A stretch of 5,315 nt of DNA from an uncultured Collinsella sp. (lineage in GTDB: Bacteria; Actinomycetota; Coriobacteriia; Coriobacteriales; Coriobacteriaceae), in assembly GCA_958433005.1 (NCBI GenBank), contig CAUAWV010000066.1:1-5315 (forward strand). The letters are read 5' to 3'. Both the position numbers and the translations under genes were made by a program. This document shows, piece after piece, positions 1 to 4,703 of the stretch. Numbering within the stretch: the first letter of the stretch is position 1; each line of letters starts with the position of its first letter. The notes under the pieces were generated by a model. It saw only the letters and a list, made by a program, of their open reading frames with translations, ran no database searches and was not told the origin of the DNA.

Positions 1-16
1 CCTATTTCACCGCAAC

Positions 17-409
17 TTATGAAGAGATCATTCCTCCCCCACCCGGCTTGCGACGGTTGGCCTTTTTAATGGCGTTGAAGTGTTTGTCGTTGAGCCTGCG
101 CTGGCGAGAGCGCTGAGGCACCTTGGTCTTTACGCGTCGGCGCGGTGGACGCCCGCGACGCTCAAGCTCAGCGCGCAGCTTACGCAGACAGCTCGCACGA
201 TTCTGAAACTGACTACGGCTCTCGCGCGCCGTCACGACAATCCCCGTGGGCCCATGTTTCATGCGCACAGCAGAGTCCGTCGTGTTGACGCCTTGTCCGC
301 CCGGACCCGTCGCGCGAAACACCTGCACCTCGCAATCGCGCGCCAACTCCTCGGCCGACATCTCGGCATAGCGCGCATACTCGCGCCACCCCATCTTGTT
401 CTCATCCAT
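17..409 (-). CDS. Release-factor-like GGQ-domain protein (probable ribosome rescue peptidyl-tRNA hydrolase)
   Basis: A 130-residue basic protein with the catalytic core of class I peptide release factors. The GPGGQG motif is at residues 35-40 (GGQ 37-39), followed by the usual VNTTDSAVR, PTGIVV and ESRSQFQNR blocks to about residue 71. The stop-codon-recognition domain of RF1/RF2 (with its PxT or SPF tripeptide) is absent. Residues 84-121 form an Arg/Lys-rich tail like the one ArfB/YaeJ uses to occupy the empty mRNA channel. By family knowledge, such proteins release nascent peptide from stalled ribosomes without reading a codon; that role is inferred here. The start at 409 is chosen because a strong ribosome site (GGAGGTG, 415-421) lies 5 nt before it. 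An in-frame ATG at 475 would translate through the palindrome and the ribosome site, so it is rejected. The gene lies 83 nt downstream of xpt on the same strand. It could be a diverged ArfB, PrfH or mitochondrial-RF-like member; the exact subfamily is not resolved. Confidence 0.87.
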   Translation of the reverse strand: MDENKMGWREYARYAEMSAEELARDCEVQVFRATGPGGQGVNTTDSAVRMKHGPTGIVVTARESRSQFQNRASCLRKLRAELERRGRPPRRRVKTKVPQRSRQRRLNDKHFNAIKKANRRKPGGGGMISS

Positions 410-414
410 ATCAA

Positions 415-421
415 CACCTCC
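415..421 (-). promoter_or_regulatory. Ribosome binding site fixing the release-factor-like start
   Basis: Read on the minus strand, GGAGGTG is followed by TTGAT and then ATG at 409-407, a near-perfect Shine-Dalgarno at 5-nt spacing. It lies inside the longer open frame that begins at 475, which shows the upstream extension is not the protein's N-terminus. Confidence 0.8.
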
Positions 422-429
422 CCTCATAC

Positions 430-465
430 AAAAAATGTGACAAAGGGACAGTCCCTTTGTCACAT
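430..465 (-). terminator. Perfect palindrome acting as intrinsic terminator after xpt
   Basis: Positions 435-449 and 451-465 are perfect 15-base inverted arms (plus-strand left arm ATGTGACAAAGGGAC) around a single central base at 450. Folded, this gives about 12-13 bp with a short loop. On the minus strand it is followed directly by a T run (complement of 430-434), the signature of a Rho-independent terminator for xpt transcription. No T run follows on the plus strand. The hairpin ends only about 20 nt before the release-factor-like start codon, leaving no space for a promoter between them. The arm sequence also resembles dispersed intergenic palindromes of gut bacterial genomes, so it may be a repeat element co-opted as a terminator. 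Confidence 0.72.
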
Positions 466-492
466 CGCATACCAATCGCTTGTGTTGCGCGC

Positions 493-1071
493 TTAGGCGA
501 AGGTGATCTCGCCGGTCTCGCAGTCCATATCGGCGATACGGGCCAGGCTCTCGACGCGGAAGCCGCGCTCGCGGAGCTTATCGCCACCGCCCTGGAAGCC
601 CTTCTCCACCGCAATGCCAATACCGGATACCTCGGCACCCGCAGCCTCGCAGATCTTGATAAGACCCTCGAGCGCGCAGCCGTTGGCCAGGAAGTCGTCG
701 ATAATCAGGACCTTGTCGCCCTCGGACAGAAAGCGCTTGCCAACGATGACCGGGTACTCCTTCTGCTTGGTAAAGGAGTAAATGGTCGTGGCATACTGCT
801 CGCCGTCGAGGTTGATGGACTGGGCCTTCTTGGCAAAGACCACCGGCACGCCGCCAAAATGCTGGGCTGCAATGCAAGCCATGCCAATGCCCGAAGCCTC
901 GATCGTCAGGATCTTGTTGATCTCGACACCCTCGAACAGACGGGCCCACTCGGCGCCCATGTGGTCGAACAGCTCAACGTCGCATTGGTGGTTGAGGAAG
1001 GCATCAACCTTAAGGACGTTACCGGCCTTTACGATGCCGTCATGGCGAATACGATCCTCAAGCTCCTGCAT
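493..1071 (-). CDS. xpt: Xanthine phosphoribosyltransferase
   Basis: A 192-residue cytosolic purine-salvage enzyme that converts xanthine plus PRPP to XMP and pyrophosphate, which feeds GMP synthesis. The sequence follows Bacillus subtilis Xpt (about 194 residues) almost end to end: VLKVDAFLNHQ at 19-29 with the xanthine-contacting L20 and N27, ILTIEASGIG at 54-63, PVVFAKK at 76-82, YSFTKQ at 98-103, the PRPP loop VLIIDDFLANG at 121-131, GIGIAVEKGFQ at 150-160 with K157 at the base-binding lysine position, and RVESLARI at 172-179. No key residue is missing. The ATG at 1071 is preceded by GAAGGGG about 7 nt upstream. Unlike the B. subtilis xpt-pbuX operon, no xanthine permease follows, and no purine riboswitch is visible in the 157-nt gap upstream. 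Transcription probably ends at the palindrome at 435-465. Confidence 0.96.
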   Translation of the reverse strand: MQELEDRIRHDGIVKAGNVLKVDAFLNHQCDVELFDHMGAEWARLFEGVEINKILTIEASGIGMACIAAQHFGGVPVVFAKKAQSINLDGEQYATTIYSFTKQKEYPVIVGKRFLSEGDKVLIIDDFLANGCALEGLIKICEAAGAEVSGIGIAVEKGFQGGGDKLRERGFRVESLARIADMDCETGEITFA

Positions 1072-1228
1072 GGCGCAACCCCTTCTCGCGGCAACGATAC
1101 CGCGCGATTAATAAACGTTGTTCGATAGTCTACCACGGACCGACCCCCGCCCGCCCCACAAGCCGCATCGCACCACAAACCAGTCTTTTTGGGACGGCGC
1201 GAATCGTGACAGACAGCCTCCCAACACG
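1072..1228. other. Intergenic gap between MFS transporter and xpt
   Basis: This gap holds the xpt ribosome site, the weak -10 candidate and a C-rich run on the plus strand (about 1141-1158). I see no intrinsic terminator for the transporter gene: the only T run (1186-1190) is on the plus strand and has no clean stem before it. I also see no three-way-junction purine aptamer core. Readthrough from the transporter into xpt is therefore possible. Confidence 0.55.
1108..1113 (-). promoter_or_regulatory. Weak candidate -10 box for xpt
   Basis: The minus strand reads TATTAA here, in the only AT-rich patch of the gap between the transporter and xpt, about 37 nt before the xpt start. No good -35 hexamer sits 16-18 nt upstream, so this is only a candidate. 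A short hairpin (stem CGCGG/CCGCG, 1087-1091 with 1100-1104) lies between it and the xpt ribosome site. Confidence 0.25.
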
Positions 1229-2533
1229 CTAATGGCGGGCGCGCATCCTCACCAAACGCACCATGGCGAGCGCAAAGCCCACAGCGGCCACAGCCATAAG
1301 CACGTAGAACACCGAACGGAAACCAAACAGGAACACATCCGGACGGCCTGCAACAAAACTGGTCACAGCCTCGCCCATCGCCACGCTCATCTGCCCATAC
1401 AGGATATGCGAACCTGCCGTAATACCCAGCGCCATGCCCGCATAGCGCGCCAAGCTGCCCAAGCTGCCTGCAAAGCCAAGTGCCTCGCGCGGAGCCGAGC
1501 CCATGTACAGGGAGTTATTGGGGCTCTGGAAAATCGACGTGCCGCACGACATAAACGCGACACAGCACACGATCACAGGGATGGAGGAGTGCTCGTCGAG
1601 CATGCTTACCGCAAAGAGACCGCATACGTACACACCCAGGCCGACCGCCGTGGGACCCTCGCAGCCAACACGGTCCGAAACCGTACCCGAAAGCGGCCCG
1701 ATAAAGGCATTCACCATCGGCAGCGCCAAAAAGAGCAGTCCGGAAATATCGGAGCTAAAGCCATGGGCATCCTGGAAATAGAACGGCAGCACAAACTCAG
1801 ATGCACCGATGCCGATAAACACAATAAGCATGCATGCCAAGTTAATCGTAAAAGCCGAACTCGCAAAGCAGCGACGCGCGGCCTCCGCCAGCGACATGGG
1901 GCGCTCGCCGGCCTCCGGCTTAACATGCGGCAGTGTGTAAAGCCCCACGATAAACGAGATGACGCCAATGGGCAGGTTGATGAGGAAGATGCTCTCCCAG
2001 GGAAAGCTTGCCACCAACATGCCGCCGAGCACGGGACCACACATCATGCCGAGGGCCACGAAAGTCGCGAGGATACCCATGGCACGACCGCGCTCGCGCG
2101 CCGGAAACGACTCGGTGATGATACCCATGTTGTTGGCCATGGCCGCCGCGCAACCGACGCCCTGAACAATGCGTGCCAGGATAAGAACCTCGAGCGAGGC
2201 CGAAAGGCCGCACAGCAGCGAGCCGACCGTAAAGACGATGACGCCCAGTTGGAATACACCCACCTTGCCGCGCACGTCGCCCAGACGGCCAAACGGCAGC
2301 ATAGCCACGCATGTCGCAAGCAGATACACCGAGCTCACCAGCTGGATGCGGTCGAGGCCCACGCCCAGCTCCTTTTGCATCACGGGCAGTGCCACGGTCA
2401 CGACGGTCGAATCCAGACACGCCATAAACGTCATGATGAGCACGGTAAACAGAATCGCCCATTTGTTCTTGCCATGGGTGTCGCCCTCTAGGGCAATGTG
2501 CTCGCGGCGCAGCTGCTCTGCGGTTTTCTCCAT
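1229..2533 (-). CDS. MFS transporter, EmrB/QacA-like (DHA2-type) multidrug or metabolite efflux protein
   Basis: A 434-residue inner-membrane protein of the major facilitator superfamily, expected to export drugs or metabolites by proton antiport. After a charged cytoplasmic N-terminus (1-24), about 12 hydrophobic segments can be counted, near residues 25-45, 62-82, 91-110, 113-133, 149-172, 181-201, 228-250, 263-283, 296-313, 317-338, 354-378 and 405-427. Family motifs present: LDSTVVTVALP at 40-50 (typical of the DHA2 group), the loop motif GRLGDVRGK at 82-90, the ARIVQGVG helix-4 motif at 120-127 and the antiporter motif GPVLGG at 166-171. Classical DHA2 proteins have 14 helices and about 470-510 residues, so this one is short and DHA2-like in sequence with a 12-helix build. 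The start at 2533 is chosen over nearby upstream ATGs because of the ribosome site at 2539-2545. The substrate cannot be read from the sequence. It lies 141 nt downstream of metY. Confidence 0.88.
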   Translation of the reverse strand: MEKTAEQLRREHIALEGDTHGKNKWAILFTVLIMTFMACLDSTVVTVALPVMQKELGVGLDRIQLVSSVYLLATCVAMLPFGRLGDVRGKVGVFQLGVIVFTVGSLLCGLSASLEVLILARIVQGVGCAAAMANNMGIITESFPARERGRAMGILATFVALGMMCGPVLGGMLVASFPWESIFLINLPIGVISFIVGLYTLPHVKPEAGERPMSLAEAARRCFASSAFTINLACMLIVFIGIGASEFVLPFYFQDAHGFSSDISGLLFLALPMVNAFIGPLSGTVSDRVGCEGPTAVGLGVYVCGLFAVSMLDEHSSIPVIVCCVAFMSCGTSIFQSPNNSLYMGSAPREALGFAGSLGSLARYAGMALGITAGSHILYGQMSVAMGEAVTSFVAGRPDVFLFGFRSVFYVLMAVAAVGFALAMVRLVRMRARH

Positions 2534-2538
2534 ATCCA

Positions 2539-2545
2539 TCCTTTC
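2539..2545 (-). promoter_or_regulatory. Ribosome binding site selecting the transporter start
   Basis: The minus strand reads GAAAGGA, then 5 nt, then ATG at 2533. An alternative ATG two codons upstream (2539-2537) overlaps the purine run and would have no spacing, and an ATG at 2575 lies upstream of the site and falls within the terminator hairpin. The 434-residue form is therefore favoured. Confidence 0.7.
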
Positions 2546-2559
2546 GAGTGGCGCAACGC

Positions 2560-2606
2560 AAAAACGGGGCCCCAATCGCCTACAAACAGTCGCGATTGGG
2601 GTCCCG
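2560..2606 (-). terminator. Strong intrinsic terminator after metY, just before the transporter gene
   Basis: The arms at 2565-2579 and 2592-2606 pair over 15 positions. There is one imperfect pair (2569 with 2602) and a 12-nt loop. On the minus strand the stem is followed by five T residues (complement of 2560-2564). This is a textbook Rho-independent terminator for metY. The T run ends only 26 nt before the transporter start codon at 2533, and the transporter's ribosome site begins about 14 nt after it. Confidence 0.85.
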
Positions 2607-2630
2607 CCTACGGAATCGGAACGAAAGATC

Positions 2631-2655
2631 GCCGAAGCTTTCTGCCAGCATCGGC
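2631..2655 (-). other. Small hairpin between metY stop and its terminator
   Basis: The arms GCCGA/TCGGC (2631-2635 with 2651-2655), then after one mismatch GCT/AGC (2637-2639 with 2647-2649), enclose a 7-nt loop. There is no T run, so it is not itself a terminator. Together with the terminator at 2560-2606 it puts two hairpins in the 141-nt metY-transporter gap. It could be an mRNA 3'-end stabiliser or simply chance in GC-rich DNA. Confidence 0.35.
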
Positions 2656-2674
2656 GCCTTATGCGAACGCTAGC

Positions 2675-3958
2675 CTAGCACTGCTCGAGTGCCTGCTCAA
2701 GGTCGGCAATCAGATCGGCCGTATCCTCGAGGCCGCACGACAGGCGCACCATATCGGCGGAGATGCCGCAGGCGATGAGCTCCTCATCGTTCATCTGGCG
2801 GTGTGTGGCATTAGCGGGATGCAGGCAGCAGGTGCGGGCGTCAGCCACATGCGTGGCGATCTGGGCAAGTTTAAGGCTCTTCATAAAGGTCTCGGCCGCC
2901 GCGCGACCACCGTTAAAGCCAAAGCTCACAACGCCGCAGGTACCGTTGGGCATGTACTTCTGAGCCATGTCATAGTACTTATCGCCCTCCAGGCCCGGAT
3001 AGCTCACGAAGCGTACCTTGGGATGGCTCTGCAGGAACTTGGCAACGGCCAGGCCGTTCTCACAATGACGCGGCATACGCACGTGCAGGCTCTCGAGCGA
3101 GCTGTTCAGGAAGAAGGCCGCCTGCGGGTTCTGCATGGGACCGAGGTCGCGCATGAGCTGCGCGGTGGCCTTGGTAATGAAGGCACCTTCGCGACCGAAC
3201 TTCTCGGCATACGTCACGCCGTGGTAGCTCTCGTCGGGCGTGGTGAGACCCGGGAACTTATCCGCATGGGCCATCCAGTCAAACTGGCCGTGGTCAACGA
3301 TCACGCCGCCCAGGTAGGCAGCATGTCCATCCATGTACTTGGTGGTGGAGTGCGTAACGATGTCGGCGCCCCACTCAAAGGGACGACACATCACGGGCGT
3401 CGGGAAGGTGTTGTCGACCATCAGCGGCACGCCGTGGTCATGCGCGGCCTTGGCAAAGCGCTCAATATCGAGCACGGCAAGGGCGGGGTTGGCGATCGTC
3501 TCGCCAAAGACGAGCTTGGTATTGGGCTCAAAGGCCGCCTCGAGCTCTTCATCGGTGCAGTCGGGGGCGACGAACGTGCAGGTCACGCCCATGCGGCCCA
3601 TGGTGTGGGCGAGCAGGTTATACGTACCGCCGTAAATGGCAGAGCTAGCGACCACATGATCGCCGGCACCGGCCACATTAAAAATCGCGAGGAAGTTCGC
3701 AGCCATGCCCGAGCTCGTGAGCATCGCGGCGGTGCCTCCCTCCATCTCGCAGATCTTAGCGGCAACGAGATCGCACGTGGGGTTCTGCAGGCGGCTGTAG
3801 AAGTAGCCCGACTCCTCCAGGTCAAACAGCTTGCCCATGTGCTCGGACGTGTCGTACTTCCACGTGGTGGACTGGTAGATGGGCACCTGGCGCGGCTCGG
3901 CATCTCCCGGGTGATAGCCGCCCTGAACACATGTAGTACCGATGGTCTGCTCGCTCAT
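2675..3958 (-). CDS. metY: O-acetylhomoserine sulfhydrylase (O-acetylhomoserine aminocarboxypropyltransferase)
   Basis: A 427-residue PLP enzyme of the Cys/Met-metabolism family. By family it joins O-acetylhomoserine with sulfide to give homocysteine plus acetate, the direct-sulfhydrylation route to methionine, in the cytosol. Visible landmarks: the N-terminal PIYQSTTWKY segment (26-35), the YSR cofactor-phosphate contact (54-56), SSGMAA at 82-87 stacking on PLP, VDNTF at 181-185 with the PLP-nitrogen Asp182, HSTTKY at 203-208 with Schiff-base Lys207, and RLSCGLED at 405-412 with the substrate-carboxylate Arg405. The length and the FPGLTTPDESYHG block (235-247) followed by MRDLGPMQNPQAAFFL (269-284) favour the sulfhydrylase over the shorter cystathionine gamma-synthases and gamma-lyases, though specificity in this family is hard to call. 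ATG at 3958 follows GGGAG at 6-nt spacing. It is divergent from the C_GCAxxG gene and ends at a strong terminator (2560-2606). No SAM riboswitch or T-box is visible upstream. Confidence 0.92.
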   Translation of the reverse strand: MSEQTIGTTCVQGGYHPGDAEPRQVPIYQSTTWKYDTSEHMGKLFDLEESGYFYSRLQNPTCDLVAAKICEMEGGTAAMLTSSGMAANFLAIFNVAGAGDHVVASSAIYGGTYNLLAHTMGRMGVTCTFVAPDCTDEELEAAFEPNTKLVFGETIANPALAVLDIERFAKAAHDHGVPLMVDNTFPTPVMCRPFEWGADIVTHSTTKYMDGHAAYLGGVIVDHGQFDWMAHADKFPGLTTPDESYHGVTYAEKFGREGAFITKATAQLMRDLGPMQNPQAAFFLNSSLESLHVRMPRHCENGLAVAKFLQSHPKVRFVSYPGLEGDKYYDMAQKYMPNGTCGVVSFGFNGGRAAAETFMKSLKLAQIATHVADARTCCLHPANATHRQMNDEELIACGISADMVRLSCGLEDTADLIADLEQALEQC

Positions 3959-3996
3959 ATCTAGCTCCCTTGCCTGGGTTACGTTTTATTCGGTTC

Positions 3997-4025
3997 ACGA
4001 TACCGCTACCCTGCACCCCTCTCAA
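3997..4025 (-). promoter_or_regulatory. Candidate sigma-70-type promoter for metY
   Basis: On the minus strand, TTGAGA (4025-4020, 5 of 6 to TTGACA) is separated by 17 nt from TATCGT (4002-3997, 4 of 6 to TATAAT). The predicted start is near 3990, giving a leader of about 30 nt with the ribosome site at its end. Such a leader is too short to contain a SAM or T-box riboswitch. This is a pattern match only. Confidence 0.42.
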
Positions 4026-4143
4026 CCCATCCCAAAGGTAGGTTATTGGACAAATTGATCAGGAGTATTTATCTCAAGCCTTGGGCATTTGCTCGATAGA
4101 TAAAAACGAGGCATACGTGAAGCTCTCGATGATTACATGCCCC

Positions 4144-4175
4144 GTCACGGGTACCATAGGCGGGTACACCGTGAC
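4144..4175 (+). promoter_or_regulatory. Hairpin or operator-like dyad abutting the ribosome site of the C_GCAxxG gene
   Basis: GTCACGGGTACC (4144-4155) pairs with GGTAC-A-CCGTGAC (4163-4175): twelve base pairs, one bulged A at 4168, and a 7-nt loop. It is not followed by a T run on either strand, so it is not a terminator. The stem base ends one nucleotide before the AAGGAG ribosome site (4177-4182). It could be an RNA element affecting translation or mRNA stability, or a binding site for a dimeric regulator in DNA. The loop-proximal GTAC pair also recurs as a direct GGGTAC repeat (4149-4154 as CGGGTAC context, and 4162-4167). Function unknown. Confidence 0.55.
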
Positions 4176-4176
4176 C

Positions 4177-4182
4177 AAGGAG
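4177..4182 (+). promoter_or_regulatory. Ribosome binding site fixing the C_GCAxxG gene start
   Basis: AAGGAG is followed by six bases and ATG at 4189. The open frame extends upstream to a TTG at 4081 with an in-frame ATG at 4129, but neither has a ribosome site and both would translate through the hairpin at 4144-4175. Confidence 0.78.
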
Positions 4183-4188
4183 ACAACG

Positions 4189-4635
4189 ATGAAGCAAATC
4201 GATACGGCCCAGCTCGACATCACCGCCTGTCAGGCTCAAGCTGCCGAATATCACGCCCGTGGCTTTAACTGCGCCCAGGCCGTCGCTTGCACGCTCGCGC
4301 CCGTCGTCGGGCTCGACCCCCAGGTCGCCTTTACCCTCACCGAGGGCTTTGGCGCCGGCATGGGCGGCATGACCGAAACCTGCGGCGCCATCTCGGGCGC
4401 CGTGGCCATCATGGGCTTTGTAATGAGCGACGGCATGGAAAACCCCAAGACCAAGGGCCAGACCTACAAGCTGTCGCGCGAAATCGCCAAGCGTTTTGGC
4501 GAGAAGAACACAACAACCGTCTGCGGCACGCTCAAGGGCATCGGATCGGATAAGGGTCCGCTCCGCAGCTGCCCCGGCTGCATCGACGATGCCGTCGAAA
4601 TCGCCTGTGATGTGCTAAAGCAGCTCGCCGAGTAA
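4189..4635 (+). CDS. C_GCAxxG_C_C family putative redox-active protein
   Basis: A 148-residue soluble protein matching the small C_GCAxxG_C_C family (typically about 140 residues with four conserved cysteines). Seen here: FNCAQAV at 26-32 (Cys28), a glycine-rich EGFGAGMGGMTETCGAISG run at 52-70 containing the family CGAxxG signature (Cys65), VCGTL at 111-115 (Cys112), and SCPGC at 127-131 (Cys128, Cys131), with a further Cys140. No signal peptide or membrane segment is visible. The family description proposes redox activity or metal binding and notes frequent location near transporter genes. Here an MFS gene lies two genes away. No biochemical role is established from sequence. It is the only plus-strand gene in the window, divergent from metY, and ends at the shared hairpin at 4654-4700. 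Its plus-strand promoter is not clear: a weak TGGACA (4047-4052) with TATCTC (4070-4075) is the best I see. Confidence 0.88.
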   Translation: MKQIDTAQLDITACQAQAAEYHARGFNCAQAVACTLAPVVGLDPQVAFTLTEGFGAGMGGMTETCGAISGAVAIMGFVMSDGMENPKTKGQTYKLSREIAKRFGEKNTTTVCGTLKGIGSDKGPLRSCPGCIDDAVEIACDVLKQLAE

Positions 4636-4649
4636 TCGACAGCAACAGT

Positions 4650-4700
4650 AAAACGACGGCCGGCGCGCTTAGGATCCATCCAAAAGCACGCCGGCCGTCG
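4650..4700 (-). terminator. GC-rich hairpin shared by convergent genes; terminator for the yigZ-like gene
   Basis: The arms CGACGGCCGGCG (4654-4665) and CGCCGGCCGTCG (4689-4700) pair perfectly over 12 bp. After one mismatch they continue for 4 bp (4667-4670 with 4684-4687), with a 13-nt loop. On the minus strand four T residues follow (complement of 4650-4653), so it best serves the yigZ-like gene, whose stop codon ends 3 nt before the stem. On the plus strand, downstream of the C_GCAxxG gene, there is no T run. There it may only block convergent transcription or protect the 3' end. Confidence 0.68.
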
Positions 4701-4703
4701 CCG

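Noticed and set aside
410..475. N-terminal extension of the release-factor-like protein to an ATG at 475
   Set aside because: The extra 22 residues would be encoded by the palindrome and by the ribosome site of the downstream start. They are not expected to be protein.
457..1128. Plus-strand open frame of 223 codons antisense to xpt
   Set aside because: It overlaps xpt entirely, begins inside the palindrome, and has no ribosome site or recognisable domain.
1180..1228. Possible hairpin terminator for the MFS gene
   Set aside because: The best stem is short with a bulge and a long loop, and on the minus strand it is followed by A residues, not T. It does not meet terminator criteria.
1118..2491. 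Long plus-strand open frame of 457 codons antisense to the MFS gene
   Set aside because: It is rich in His, Arg and Gln with no recognisable domain, lies wholly opposite a well-supported transporter with clear motifs, and has no ribosome site. It is a codon-bias shadow.
2498..3964. Plus-strand open frame of 488 codons antisense to metY
   Set aside because: It mirrors metY in full. The sense strand has all the PLP-family landmarks, while the antisense product has no family features. Its length reflects GC-rich third positions.
4081..4188. Upstream TTG or ATG starts for the C_GCAxxG protein
   Set aside because: Neither has a ribosome site, the extension would cross the hairpin at 4144-4175, and the family length fits the start at 4189.
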